64,000 nucleotides of DNA from Marinirhabdus sp050859505 (GCF_050859505.1 NZ_CP193934.1:2170001-2234000), one strand, 5' to 3'. Shown: positions 1 to 8,293, numbered from the stretch's first letter. The notes: generated from the sequence alone by a model not told the origin. Numbers and translations: made by a program.

Positions 1-291
1 TCACCAACAGCAGAAGCTGGTCAAGTATTAGACGTTCCAAACAATGCATTGGCAGATGCTATTGTCTTGTATCCAAACCCAGCTTCAGACCAGGTAACTA
101 TCCGAACGTCTTCTCCACTTATCACAGCTATAAAAGTGTATGATGCGTCAGGTAAACTAATCATTTTTGAAAGAGATGTAGAGATTGTAGGCAGTGTACA
201 CCTAAATATTTCAACCTTACCATCTGGTATTTATTTTGTTCGGTTTAATTCTGAAATGGGAACGACGACTAAAAAATTACTCATAAAATAA
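1..291 (+). CDS. 3' end of secreted protein with T9SS type A sorting domain (partial)
   Basis: The frame is open from the first base and ends with TAA at 289-291, so only the last 96 residues are visible. From about residue 23 of this fragment it shows the type A sorting domain of type IX secretion cargo: YPNPASDQV, then VYDASGKLI, then LPSGIYFVRF and a basic end, KKLLIK. In this family the domain directs passage through the outer membrane by the Por/Sov machinery and is then cleaved. The catalytic or adhesive part lies outside the window, so the function of the whole protein cannot be given. A strong terminator follows 20 bases downstream. Confidence 0.9.
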   Translation, partial: SPTAEAGQVLDVPNNALADAIVLYPNPASDQVTIRTSSPLITAIKVYDASGKLIIFERDVEIVGSVHLNISTLPSGIYFVRFNSEMGTTTKKLLIK

Positions 292-311
292 CACTTTAAA
301 AATAGCTTTAG

Positions 312-353
312 AATGCTTCAAAAGTGAGTTCTCATTTCTGAAGCATTTTTTTT
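312..353 (+). terminator. Rho-independent terminator after the T9SS cargo gene
   Basis: Arms AATGCTTCA (312-320) and TGAAGCATT (339-347), with inner arms TGAG/CTCA, are followed by a run of T to 353. It separates the cargo gene from recR. Confidence 0.85.
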
Positions 354-365
354 ATCTTCACCCCA

Positions 366-983
366 ATGGAATTTTCTTCAAAATTATTAGAGAATGCTGT
401 AAACGAAATGTCACAACTCCCTGGCATTGGGAAACGTACGGCCTTACGTTTGGTGTTGCACCTTTTAAAACAACCAGAACAACATACCTCATTGTTGGCA
501 GAAAGTCTGCAGAAAATGCGGAAAGAAGTTAATTTTTGTAAGAACTGCCATAATATTTCGGACACGCAATTGTGCGAAATATGCGCAAACCCCAATCGAA
601 ATGAAACCATTGTTTGTGTGGTGGAAGATATTAGGGATGTAATGGCAATAGAAAATACCAGCCAGTTTAAAGGACATTATCACGTATTGGGTGGCAAAAT
701 ATCTCCCATGGATGGTGTTGGTCCGGGGGAATTAACTATTAATTCGCTGGTAGAAAAAGTAAAAGAAGGTACAATTGAAGAGCTTATTTTCGCACTCAGT
801 TCTACCATGGAAGGGGATACTACCAACTTTTATATTTTTAAACAAATTGAAGCTTATACTATTATTACAACCACCATTGCAAGAGGGATTTCTGTAGGTG
901 ATGAGCTGGAATATGCAGATGAGGTAACTTTAGGCCGAAGTATCTTGCATCGCGTCCCTTTCGAAAATTCTCTAAAAAACTAA
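366..983 (+). CDS. recR: Recombination mediator protein RecR
   Basis: The product is 205 residues, the normal RecR length. It has the helix-hairpin-helix LPGIGKRTA (18-26), a four-cysteine zinc site at C58, C61, C70 and C73, and a TOPRIM domain beginning near IVCVVEDIRD. RecR works with RecO (and RecF) to load RecA on SSB-coated single-stranded DNA in the cytoplasm. The ATG at 366 lies 13 bases after the upstream terminator's T-run, and the protein start (MEFSSKLLENAVNEMSQLPG) matches the family. The next gene starts 6 bases after its stop, so the two are probably cotranscribed. Confidence 0.96.
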   Translation: MEFSSKLLENAVNEMSQLPGIGKRTALRLVLHLLKQPEQHTSLLAESLQKMRKEVNFCKNCHNISDTQLCEICANPNRNETIVCVVEDIRDVMAIENTSQFKGHYHVLGGKISPMDGVGPGELTINSLVEKVKEGTIEELIFALSSTMEGDTTNFYIFKQIEAYTIITTTIARGISVGDELEYADEVTLGRSILHRVPFENSLKN

Positions 984-989
984 GCACCC

Positions 990-2126
990 GTGAAGCTCTC
1001 CATAATAATTCTTAATTATAATGTTTCCTATTTTTTAAAGCAATGCATCATTAGCGTACAACGCGCTATTGGTAATTTAGACGCTGAAATTATTGTGATA
1101 GACAACGCTTCGGTAGACGATAGTTGTGCGATGGTACAACGTGATTTTCCAAACATACATTTAATAGAAAATAAAGAAAATGTAGGTTTCAGCAAAGCGA
1201 ACAATCAAGCCGTAGCTGTTGCAAAAGGGGAGTATTTGTGTATTTTAAATCCAGATACAGCAGTAGCAGAAGATACATTTTTGAAATGTTTCAATAAAGT
1301 CGTAACGCTGCCTACCTTAGGAGTATTGGGCGTCTATTTGCTAGATGGAACAGGGAATTTTTTACCCGAAAGTAAACGAAATCTACCAAAACCTAAAGCC
1401 TCTTTGTTGAAGTTGTTAGGATTCACAAAAAAATACTATGCTACAACTATTTCAGAAGAAAATGAAGGAGAGGTTGCAGTTTTGGTAGGAGCATTTATGT
1501 TTTTAAAACGAAGTGTTTATGCTCAGGTAAACGGCTTTGATGAAGATTATTTTATGTACGGGGAAGATATAGACTTGTCCTATAAAATTACCCAGGCAGG
1601 GTATCAAAATTACTACTTGGGAAGTACCGAAACGCTGCATTATAAGGGCGAGAGTACGCAAAAAGATGCTGCTTATTTGCAACGTTTTTACGGAGCGATG
1701 CAGATTTTTTACAAGAAACATTTTAAGACAACTATTTTTCTGGATGTTACGGTAAAAGTAGGAGTAGCACTGGCTAAGTTGCTGAAAACTAAAAATATTT
1801 CAAAAAACAGAAAAAAAATTGCAGATCCTTCGCAAGCGATTGTGGTTACGGACAATTTTTCATTGCTAAAAGAACTTTCAGCAGTTATAGAAAAACCATT
1901 AAAGTCGGTTTCCAAAAGTGTCTTTCAAGATGGAAGCGTATACAATACGCTGGTTATTTTTGATGCTTCATATATTCCGTACACGCAAATCTTTCAAGTA
2001 ATGCGACAGTATAAAAATATGGGAAATCAATTTCGTATTCGTCCGCCAGGATGTAATTTTTTAGTGGGAAGCGATCAGAGTGATAACAAAGGCGGGGTGG
2101 TTTTGTTTGGTGAGTTGGTTAATTAG
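990..2126 (+). CDS. Family 2 glycosyltransferase (WbbL/rhamnosyltransferase-like)
   Basis: The 378-residue protein starts at a GTG, 6 bases after recR. The GT-A core opens with SIIILNYN (4-11), IDNAS (37-41), the metal-binding NPD (87-89) and the acceptor-side GEDIDLS (191-197), as in inverting GT2 enzymes that add a sugar from a nucleotide sugar to a cell-surface glycan or lipid carrier. No transmembrane segment is evident. Residues after about 270 form an additional region with IVVTD and LVIFD strands that looks like a small alpha/beta domain and is not part of the GT2 core; its role is unknown. Sugar and acceptor cannot be read from the sequence. Confidence 0.88.
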   Translation: MKLSIIILNYNVSYFLKQCIISVQRAIGNLDAEIIVIDNASVDDSCAMVQRDFPNIHLIENKENVGFSKANNQAVAVAKGEYLCILNPDTAVAEDTFLKCFNKVVTLPTLGVLGVYLLDGTGNFLPESKRNLPKPKASLLKLLGFTKKYYATTISEENEGEVAVLVGAFMFLKRSVYAQVNGFDEDYFMYGEDIDLSYKITQAGYQNYYLGSTETLHYKGESTQKDAAYLQRFYGAMQIFYKKHFKTTIFLDVTVKVGVALAKLLKTKNISKNRKKIADPSQAIVVTDNFSLLKELSAVIEKPLKSVSKSVFQDGSVYNTLVIFDASYIPYTQIFQVMRQYKNMGNQFRIRPPGCNFLVGSDQSDNKGGVVLFGELVN

Positions 2127-2216
2127 TGAATTAGTGAGTTGGAAAGTATTCCAATCTGCAAGGTGCCCGTCTGAATGGAACGGATAGGTTGTCGCAGGCC
2201 TCCTAGTAGGTTTTAC
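2121..2216. repeat. Short duplicated octamer and possible folded GC-richer segment after the glycosyltransferase
   Basis: AATTAGTG occurs twice in tandem (2121-2136), the first copy covering the glycosyltransferase stop codon. The following stretch has short complementary pairs, CTGC (near 2156) with GCAG (near 2196) and CCGT (2167-2170) with ACGG (2180-2183), in a base composition richer in G+C than its surroundings. It may be remains of a hairpin repeat. Weak evidence. Confidence 0.3.
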
Positions 2217-2305
2217 AAGTAGTAAGTTTCATTTACATACTTCAAATTATTAAACACCTTCAACAATTTTCCCTAAAATGAACTTACAAACCTGTAATTT
2301 TTGAT

Positions 2306-2313
2306 TAATTTTG
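2306..2313 (+). promoter_or_regulatory. Bacteroidetes -7 promoter box for the E2 gene
   Basis: TAATTTTG matches the -7 consensus TAnnTTTG, followed by the GCAC often seen at such starts in this window. It lies 27 bases before the E2 start. A clear -33 TTG at the right distance was not found. Confidence 0.5.
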
Positions 2314-2340
2314 CACTCGTAAAAAGTATAAAAATTTGTA

Positions 2341-3687
2341 ATGGCAACATTTGAACTAAAACTACCTAAAATGGGTGAAAGTGTAGCAGAAGCTACCCTT
2401 ACCAACTGGCTAAAAGAAGTGGGAGACACCATTGAGGCCGACGAAGCTGTGCTGGAAATCGCTACCGATAAAGTAGATAGCGAAGTTCCTAGCGAGGTAG
2501 ATGGCGTTTTAATTGAAAAACTCTTTGAGGTGGACGATGTCATCCAGGTAGGACAAACCATCGCTATTATACAAATAAACGGAGAAGCTTCTGCAACCGA
2601 TATTACGGAAGCAAGCGATACTGAAATGACGGCTCCAGCACCTAAAACGGTAGCTGCTGTCCAAGATACAGTGACGGTGGCTAAAGAATCTACCCAATCG
2701 GCTATTGAAAATACAGAAGGCAGATTTTATTCTCCTTTGGTAAAAAATATGGCCAAAGAAGAAGGAATCTCTCAAACTGAATTAGACGCTATTGCAGGTA
2801 CAGGAAAAGATGGACGTGTTACTAAGAATGATATGTTGAGTTACTTGGAGAATCGTACTTCGACTCCGCAACAAAGTGCTGAGGTAAAAACGGAGCCTAA
2901 AACAGTTGTAGAAGCTAAGAATCCGGCGACTGCAAAAGCTGCTCCAGCGAAGACTACAGCACCAGTATTGGTTAATGGAGGTGATGAGATTATTGAAATG
3001 ACGCGTATGGGGAAACTTATTGCGCACCATATGGTGGCCAGTGTACAAACTTCTGCACACGTGCAATCTTTTATCGAGGCAGATGTAACCAATATTTGGA
3101 ACTGGCGTAAAAAAGTAAAAGATGGTTTTGCAAAACGCGAAGGTGAAAACTTGACCTTTACTCCAATTTTTATGGAAGCCGTTGCCAAAGCATTAAAAGA
3201 CTTTCCAATGATGAACATTGCCCTGGACGGTGATAGAATTATTAAACGAAAAAATATAAACCTTGGGATGGCAGCAGCCTTACCAGATGGTAACTTAATT
3301 GTGCCAGTTATTAAAAACGCAGACCAACTGAATTTGGTTGGGATGAGTAAAGCGGTAAATGATCTTGCAGGCCGTGCTAGAAATAACGCCTTAAAACCAG
3401 ACGATATCCAGGGAGGTACGTATACCGTAACCAATGTGGGAACCTTTGGAAGTATTATGGGAACACCTATTATTAATCAGCCACAGGTAGGTATTTTGGC
3501 ACTAGGAGCTATTAGAAAGGTACCTGCGGTGATTGAAACACCCGATGGGGACTTTATTGGAATACGCTATAAAATGTTCTTGAGCCATAGTTATGACCAC
3601 CGTGTAGTTAATGGTGCTTTAGGAGGGCAATTTGTAAAAGCTGTATCAGATTATCTTGAGGCTTGGGATATGAAGAGGGAAATTTAA
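2341..3687 (+). CDS. 2-oxo acid dehydrogenase complex, dihydrolipoyl acyltransferase (E2) subunit
   Basis: The 448-residue E2 protein has one N-terminal lipoyl domain with the modified lysine in ATDKVDSEV (K44), an Ala/Thr/Pro-rich linker, a peripheral-subunit-binding domain (about 129-170, SPLVKNMAKEEGI and GRVTKNDML), a second flexible linker and the catalytic domain ending with DHRVVNGALGG. H420 is the catalytic histidine; the usual following DG is NG here (N424), a variant I believe is common in Bacteroidetes E2 proteins. It transfers an acyl group from lipoamide to CoA in a pyruvate, branched-chain or 2-oxoglutarate dehydrogenase complex. No E1 or E3 gene is adjacent, so the substrate is undetermined. 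Confidence 0.93.
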   Translation: MATFELKLPKMGESVAEATLTNWLKEVGDTIEADEAVLEIATDKVDSEVPSEVDGVLIEKLFEVDDVIQVGQTIAIIQINGEASATDITEASDTEMTAPAPKTVAAVQDTVTVAKESTQSAIENTEGRFYSPLVKNMAKEEGISQTELDAIAGTGKDGRVTKNDMLSYLENRTSTPQQSAEVKTEPKTVVEAKNPATAKAAPAKTTAPVLVNGGDEIIEMTRMGKLIAHHMVASVQTSAHVQSFIEADVTNIWNWRKKVKDGFAKREGENLTFTPIFMEAVAKALKDFPMMNIALDGDRIIKRKNINLGMAAALPDGNLIVPVIKNADQLNLVGMSKAVNDLAGRARNNALKPDDIQGGTYTVTNVGTFGSIMGTPIINQPQVGILALGAIRKVPAVIETPDGDFIGIRYKMFLSHSYDHRVVNGALGGQFVKAVSDYLEAWDMKREI

Positions 3688-3717
3688 ACTTCTAACTGAA
3701 ATTTAAAATAGATTGAG

Positions 3718-3750
3718 CCGTTCCTTTTTTTTTGGGGAGCGGTTTTTTTT
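3718..3750 (+). terminator. Rho-independent terminator after the E2 gene
   Basis: CCGTTCC (3718-3724) pairs with GGAGCGG (3736-3742, one G-T pair), followed by eight T. Confidence 0.8.
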
Positions 3751-3786
3751 ATTTAGTATTGTATCTCTTTTTACAATTGCAATACT

Positions 3787-4410
3787 ATGAAAACACCTTT
3801 CGCATTTTTATTTTTTCTGTTGTTTGTAGCCCTATCCGGCTATTCTCAAGACAAAGGGGATTTTACGTTCTCAATATATGCCGGGGGAGGAATTTCGAAT
3901 ATCTCTTCAGTAGACGAGCAAAATTTGGCTGAGGCAAGGTTGGGTTTAACGGCTGGAGTGTATGGTGCCTATTATTTTTCTGAAAAATGGAGTGTACGAA
4001 CGAATGTAGGATACCTGCAATATGGTTGGACAAATGGAGTTTTTGTAACCGATAGTGGTATGGTATTGGTCGATAGAAATTATGGTTTACATTACATTAT
4101 TATTGGAACTGCACCGAACTTTCACTTTGGGTCTAATAAAAATAAAAACTGGTATCTGAATCTTGGTCCGTATGTTGGGTTTTTAGCTGGTGCTAATGCA
4201 AATAGAACTCAAGTAAAAAGATTTTTTAAAACAACCGATATTGGGGTAACCGGTGGAATTGGGTATAAAATTCCTCTTGGAAAAAAAGCGACCAATGCTT
4301 TGTTTTTTGAACTGGTAGCGCACAATGGACTTACTAATATTTTTGAAGAGAATGAAGGGGGCCGTGTTACAAATCATAAATTTGGATTGCACCTAGGATA
4401 TACCTTTTAA
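3787..4410 (+). CDS. Outer-membrane beta-barrel family protein
   Basis: The 207-residue protein begins with a signal peptide (MKTPFAFLFFLLFVALSGYSQ, cleavage near residue 20) and continues with alternating hydrophobic/polar strands rich in aromatic residues and glycine, ending in LHLGYTF with a terminal Phe, the usual signature for barrel insertion. This fits the small PorT/OmpW-like outer membrane protein beta-barrel families of Bacteroidetes, about eight strands. No substrate or partner can be inferred. A perfect inverted repeat, AGTATTG (3755-3761) and CAATACT (3780-3786), ends exactly before the ATG and may fold over the start region of the mRNA. Confidence 0.75.
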   Translation: MKTPFAFLFFLLFVALSGYSQDKGDFTFSIYAGGGISNISSVDEQNLAEARLGLTAGVYGAYYFSEKWSVRTNVGYLQYGWTNGVFVTDSGMVLVDRNYGLHYIIIGTAPNFHFGSNKNKNWYLNLGPYVGFLAGANANRTQVKRFFKTTDIGVTGGIGYKIPLGKKATNALFFELVAHNGLTNIFEENEGGRVTNHKFGLHLGYTF

Positions 4411-4417
4411 TTTTAAT

Positions 4418-4449
4418 TGAGAAATAGGAATAAAAATAATTATTTCTCA
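4418..4449. terminator. Inverted repeat between convergent genes, possible bidirectional terminator
   Basis: TGAGAAATA (4418-4426) and TATTTCTCA (4441-4449) form a perfect 9-bp inverted repeat that overlaps the stop codon of the minus-strand gene. There is no T-run on either side, so termination is uncertain. Confidence 0.4.
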
Positions 4450-5057
4450 CCCAACTCAGTAACCACAGATTCCAACGCTTCAAACCCAAAAATAGTATAG
4501 GTTTTATTCCAGATTACTGGAAAACGTATTTTAGTTTCCAGGGTTAATTCACTTGCCATAAAAGCCATAAATTGACGGTACATCACTGGGTTTTCCTGTA
4601 TGTCAAAAATACGATGTGCTACACGTTTTTCAATAAGTGCATTGGAAAGTGTTCTGCATTTTTCACAACCTTCAGTAGAAAAAATAACGAGCCTATCTTG
4701 TATGTTTTTTTCAATATCTTTTACTTGGTTGTCGTGGCTTATGTTTGCGTCTAATTCTTCTGCATCTATAATAAGATCGTAGGTGTAGTGTGATTTTTCT
4801 TCATCCAATTCAATTAAAGTAATCATGGGTGTCTTTTTACCAGGAGCTATGGTTTTAATTACGGGTTTGGAGGCGCTTTTACGATAGCCCGTGGCATTCA
4901 CTATTAAGAATACATGTAAGGTGTCTGCCGTTTTATTTTCGGCCATGAGTACAATGCGTTTGCCAGATTTTTTTTCAGAAATTAAAACTTTCAGACCTTG
5001 TGCGTAGGTACTAAATGTAGTGACTAAGAAAAATGTAAAAAATAAAAATCGTGTCAT
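4440..5057 (-). CDS. Secreted two-domain protein with C-terminal glutaredoxin-like fold
   Basis: The 205-residue product has a signal peptide (MTRFLFFTFFLVTTFSTYAQ). Residues 21-100 look like a beta-sandwich segment (alternating strands, no motif recognised). Residues 120-200 resemble glutaredoxin/thioredoxin: LVIFSTEGCEKC with a CxxC pair at C131 and C134, then HRIFDIQENP and a conserved-looking cis-Pro region RFPVIW. A periplasmic disulfide or thiol role is therefore likely, but the partner is unknown. The -7 box lies only about five bases before the ATG, so the transcript may be almost leaderless. Confidence 0.65.
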   Translation of the reverse strand: MTRFLFFTFFLVTTFSTYAQGLKVLISEKKSGKRIVLMAENKTADTLHVFLIVNATGYRKSASKPVIKTIAPGKKTPMITLIELDEEKSHYTYDLIIDAEELDANISHDNQVKDIEKNIQDRLVIFSTEGCEKCRTLSNALIEKRVAHRIFDIQENPVMYRQFMAFMASELTLETKIRFPVIWNKTYTIFGFEALESVVTELGEK

Positions 5058-5061
5058 ATCG

Positions 5062-5069
5062 CAAATGTA
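5062..5069 (-). promoter_or_regulatory. -7 promoter box of the glutaredoxin-like gene, next to its start codon
   Basis: On the minus strand this reads TACATTTG, a full match to TAnnTTTG. The ATG (5057-5055) begins four bases after the box, where the transcription start itself is expected. Confidence 0.5.
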
Positions 5070-5162
5070 CTAAATAGGTTCTTATGGGTAAGTGACTATG
5101 GGAGATGCGGTAGATGTTGCTCTATTAAAATAGCAAAGGGTCATAAAATACAGCCAAATGCT

Positions 5163-5194
5163 TTGAGACAACTCTCTCACAATTGTTACCTTTG
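5163..5194 (+). promoter_or_regulatory. Promoter of the exonuclease gene
   Basis: TTG (5163-5165), 21-base spacer, TACCTTTG (5187-5194). Spacing lies in the range reported for Flavobacterium sigma-A promoters. The ATG is 17 bases downstream. Confidence 0.6.
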
Positions 5195-5211
5195 TGCTAT
5201 AAATTAAACCC

Positions 5212-5985
5212 ATGGAATTAAAACTGAGCAGACCCATCTGTTTTTTCGATCTTGAAACTACAGGAACCAATGTCGCGACAGATCGTATTGTAGAAATAGC
5301 TATCCTTAAAGTATTTCCCAACGGCAATAAAGAGAGCCATACTTGGCGCGTTAATCCAACGGTACCAATTCCTGCAGCAACTACAGCCATTCATGGCATA
5401 AGTGACGAAATGGTAGCCAATGAACCTACTTTTAAAGAATTGGCACCTAAAATTCAGGAAATGATGAAGGATAGTGATATGGCTGGTTACAATAGCAATA
5501 GGTTTGATATTCCTTTACTGGCTGAAGAGTTAGAAAGAGCTGAGGTAGATTTAGACTTGAAAAAGAATTTAGCCGTAGATGTACAAACGATCTTTCATAA
5601 AAAGGAAAAACGCACCCTAGAAGCAGCCTATAAGTTTTATTGCGATAAAGATTTAATAGATGCTCACAGTGCCGCAGCAGATACGAACGCCACTTACGAA
5701 GTCTTAAAAGCACAGCTAGACCGTTATGATGATCTTGAGAACGACACCAAGTTCCTATCGCAATACAGCGCACATAAAAACTACGTAGATTTTGCGGGCT
5801 ATATTGGGTATGATAAACAAGGTAGAGAAGTTTTTTCCTTCGGCAAGCATCGCGGTACATTGGTAGAAGAAGTAATGGAGAAAGAACCTGGTTACTTTGG
5901 ATGGCTTTTAAATGCAGACTTCCCACTATATACTAAAAAGGTTTTAACACGATTAAAGCTTCAGAAACTGAATAACAAGTTATAA
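5212..5985 (+). CDS. DnaQ-family 3'-5' exonuclease with exodeoxyribonuclease X-type C-terminus
   Basis: The 257-residue protein carries the DEDDh exonuclease signature: D13 and E15 in FFDLETTG, D99 in GYNSNRFD, and H152/D157 in DAHSAAAD. The N-terminal 165 residues form the nuclease; residues about 205-235 (FSFGKHRGTLVEEV, GYFGWLL) match the short C-terminal domain found in ExoX-type proteins. The enzyme should remove nucleotides from 3' ends of DNA in the cytoplasm, in proofreading-like or mismatch-repair excision work. It is not fused to a polymerase subunit. It is monocistronic with its own promoter; the next gene starts 65 bases later. Confidence 0.9.
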   Translation: MELKLSRPICFFDLETTGTNVATDRIVEIAILKVFPNGNKESHTWRVNPTVPIPAATTAIHGISDEMVANEPTFKELAPKIQEMMKDSDMAGYNSNRFDIPLLAEELERAEVDLDLKKNLAVDVQTIFHKKEKRTLEAAYKFYCDKDLIDAHSAAADTNATYEVLKAQLDRYDDLENDTKFLSQYSAHKNYVDFAGYIGYDKQGREVFSFGKHRGTLVEEVMEKEPGYFGWLLNADFPLYTKKVLTRLKLQKLNNKL

Positions 5986-6050
5986 CATAAATAGAAGCGA
6001 AGTGGAAGTTGATTGGATTACCAACTTTGCGCTATAAACTACCCGCTACC

Positions 6051-6662
6051 ATGAAACTTATCTGCATAGGCCGAAATTACACAGACCACATAAAAGAGCT
6101 GGGCAGCGATCGCCCAAGTGACCCGGTAATTTTCATGAAGCCGGACACATCTATATTGCTGAAAAAACAACCTTTTTTTATTCCAGACTTTTCAAGTGAC
6201 ATCCATCATGAGGTGGAAGTTTTGGTGAAGATTACTAAAATAGGCAAACACATTCAAGAGAAGTTTGCTCATAAATATTATGATGAAATTGGGCTAGGAA
6301 TAGATTTTACGGCACGTGACGTTCAGCAACATTTAAAAGAAAAAGGATTGCCTTGGGAAAAAGCAAAAAGTTTTGACGGCGCCGCTGTGATAGGTAATTT
6401 TTTTCCAAAAAATTCGTTTAAAAGCCTTGAAGACCTTACCTTTCGGTTAGAAAAAAATGGGGAGATAGTGCAAAAAGCCTCCACGGCATTCATGTTGTGG
6501 AAGGTAGATGCGCTTATTTCATATGTTTCAAAATATTTTACTTTAAAGATAGGAGATGTTATTTTTACGGGCACTCCAGCTGGCGTAGGTAAAGTTTCCC
6601 CTAACGATATATTAACAGGATTTTTGGAAGAGGAGCAAGCCTTTTCAATAAAAGTAAAATAA
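6051..6662 (+). CDS. Fumarylacetoacetate hydrolase (FAH) family protein
   Basis: The 203-residue protein has the FAH fold signature: KLICIGRNYTDHIKEL at the start, metal ligands in HHEVEVLVK (E54, E56) and GIDFTARD (D85), then FTGTPAGVG near the end. Small members of this family are 2-oxo acid hydrolases, decarboxylases or oxaloacetate tautomerases; the substrate cannot be named. I chose the ATG at 6051 because homologues begin with the M-K-hydrophobic-CIGRNY strand; an in-frame TTG at 6009 would add 14 residues without family support. The stop codon is immediately followed by the ATG of the Hpt gene. Confidence 0.88.
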   Translation: MKLICIGRNYTDHIKELGSDRPSDPVIFMKPDTSILLKKQPFFIPDFSSDIHHEVEVLVKITKIGKHIQEKFAHKYYDEIGLGIDFTARDVQQHLKEKGLPWEKAKSFDGAAVIGNFFPKNSFKSLEDLTFRLEKNGEIVQKASTAFMLWKVDALISYVSKYFTLKIGDVIFTGTPAGVGKVSPNDILTGFLEEEQAFSIKVK

Positions 6663-7004
6663 ATGGACGCACATTATTCAATAGAAAGTTTAGAAGAGAT
6701 TGCGGGTGGCGATGAAGATTTTATGAAAGTAGTAGCCCAGACATTCTTAGATGAGATACCACCAGATCTGGCGGCTCTTGAAGAGGCAATTGCAAATAAC
6801 AACAAAGATTTAGCATATCAATTTGCTCATAAAATGAAGCCCAATTTCGAGATGTTTGGTCTTGGATTAGAAAAAGATATTACAGGCATTGAGTCGTGGA
6901 CAAAATCTTCAAAAAGCAGTAGTACGGTTTCTGATAATATAGAAAAAGTAGTGGCTACGGTAAGTACAGTTGTTGAGGAATTGAAAAGAGACTTCAACTT
7001 ATAA
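6663..7004 (+). CDS. Stand-alone histidine phosphotransfer (Hpt) domain protein
   Basis: The 113-residue all-helical protein shows the Hpt pattern: GGDEDFMKVVAQTFL, then EAIANNNKDLAYQFAHKMKPN with the phosphorylatable histidine at H56 (canonical form AHxLKGSS). A single Hpt domain passes a phosphate between response-regulator receivers and hybrid kinases. No kinase or receiver is adjacent, so its partner is encoded elsewhere. It is packed without any spacer between the FAH gene (TAA then ATG) and cinA (TAA then ATG), suggesting translational coupling in a three-gene operon. Confidence 0.82.
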   Translation: MDAHYSIESLEEIAGGDEDFMKVVAQTFLDEIPPDLAALEEAIANNNKDLAYQFAHKMKPNFEMFGLGLEKDITGIESWTKSSKSSSTVSDNIEKVVATVSTVVEELKRDFNL

Positions 7005-8252
7005 ATGTTAGCCGAAATCATAACCATAGGGGACGAGATTCTCATTGGTCAAATTGTAGATACCAATTCGGCATACATAAGCAAACAGCTTAACTTAATT
7101 GGGGTGAAGGTGTATCAAATCACCTCTATCCAGGATGATGAGCAGCATATTCTTTCCGCGCTGGAAGATGCCAAAAAAAGGGTGGATTTAGTGCTCGTTA
7201 CAGGTGGATTAGGACCAACCAAAGACGATATTACCAAGCAAACCTTTTGTAAGTTTCTTGGCGATACGCTGGTGGAGAACAAAGAGGTGCTTAGAAACAT
7301 TAAGCATATTTTTGAAGCACATATTAAAAGACCACCACTTCCTAGTAATTTAACGCAGGCACTGGTTCCTGCTACTGCCATTATTTTAAATAATATCCAT
7401 GGTACCGCTCCAGGAATGTGGATGGAAAAGGATGCTACTGTGTTCGTTTCGTTACCAGGTGTGCCTTACGAAATGAAGCATTTATTGACTCAAGAGGTAC
7501 TGCCAAGAGTTGTAAAAAAATACAACAGGCCACATATTTACCACAAGACCTTGCTTACTTACGGAAAAGGAGAGAGCGAAATTCAAGAACAGATTACAAA
7601 CTGGGAAGATGCGCTGCCCTCTACTATTAAATTGGCTTATCTACCCTCTTTAGGGAGAGTACGATTGCGTTTATCTTCTACAGGCGCAAACGAGAAAAAG
7701 CTAAAAGAGGACGTTAGTAAACAAATGGATATGCTGTATGAATTGCTGAAAGATATAGCAGTAGGGTACGAAGACGAAACCAACATTCAAGAAAGAATAG
7801 CGGTATTGTTACAGTCAAAAAATCAATCATTAAGTTTGGCCGAAAGTTGTACAGGAGGCGCTGTTGCAAGTGAAATTACGTCTGTTCCAGGGGCTTCTGT
7901 GTATTTTAAAGGCGGTGTAGTTCCTTACGAAACCCGTCAAAAAATAACTATCCTTGGAGTCAATGAAGACCTTATAAAAAAATACAATGTTGTGAGTGCT
8001 CAAGTTGCAGAAGCTATGGCGATGCAATGTGCAAAACTTTTTGGTTCAGACTATGCCTTGGCTACTACAGGAATTGCAGGGCCAACAAAAGGAGATGCTT
8101 TGGATGAGGTAGGAACAGTTTATATTGCTATTGCTTCACCGAGCGGCGTATTTTCGGAAAAATTCAGTTTTGGCAATCTTCGGGAACGGGTTATAAAAAA
8201 GGCAACAAACAAGGCTTTTGAATTGCTCTTAAAAGAAATATTGAAAAACTAA
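7005..8252 (+). CDS. cinA: CinA family protein (nicotinamide-nucleotide amidohydrolase / ADP-ribose pyrophosphatase type)
   Basis: At 415 residues this is full-length CinA. The N-terminal domain (1-170) is the molybdopterin-binding-like COG1058 fold with TGGLGPTKDD (66-75); the C-terminal PncC domain (about 260-415) has LAESCTGGAVASE with the catalytic serine S281, and ATTGIAGP. In other bacteria the C-terminal part deamidates nicotinamide mononucleotide for NAD recycling, and the N-terminal part hydrolyses ADP-ribose. It is the third gene of the FAH-Hpt-cinA operon. The following promoter for rpmB lies just past its stop. Confidence 0.94.
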   Translation: MLAEIITIGDEILIGQIVDTNSAYISKQLNLIGVKVYQITSIQDDEQHILSALEDAKKRVDLVLVTGGLGPTKDDITKQTFCKFLGDTLVENKEVLRNIKHIFEAHIKRPPLPSNLTQALVPATAIILNNIHGTAPGMWMEKDATVFVSLPGVPYEMKHLLTQEVLPRVVKKYNRPHIYHKTLLTYGKGESEIQEQITNWEDALPSTIKLAYLPSLGRVRLRLSSTGANEKKLKEDVSKQMDMLYELLKDIAVGYEDETNIQERIAVLLQSKNQSLSLAESCTGGAVASEITSVPGASVYFKGGVVPYETRQKITILGVNEDLIKKYNVVSAQVAEAMAMQCAKLFGSDYALATTGIAGPTKGDALDEVGTVYIAIASPSGVFSEKFSFGNLRERVIKKATNKAFELLLKEILKN

Positions 8253-8265
8253 ATTTCTTTTGTTG

Positions 8266-8293
8266 TTGAAACCAATAAATTTAATTAAATTTG
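8266..8293 (+). promoter_or_regulatory. Promoter of the rpmB-rpmG-DUF4295 operon
   Basis: TTG (8266-8268), 17-base spacer, TAAATTTG (8286-8293) followed by CACCC. The same TAnnTTTGCACCC string precedes rimO, mtaB and rpmH in this window. Confidence 0.7.
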
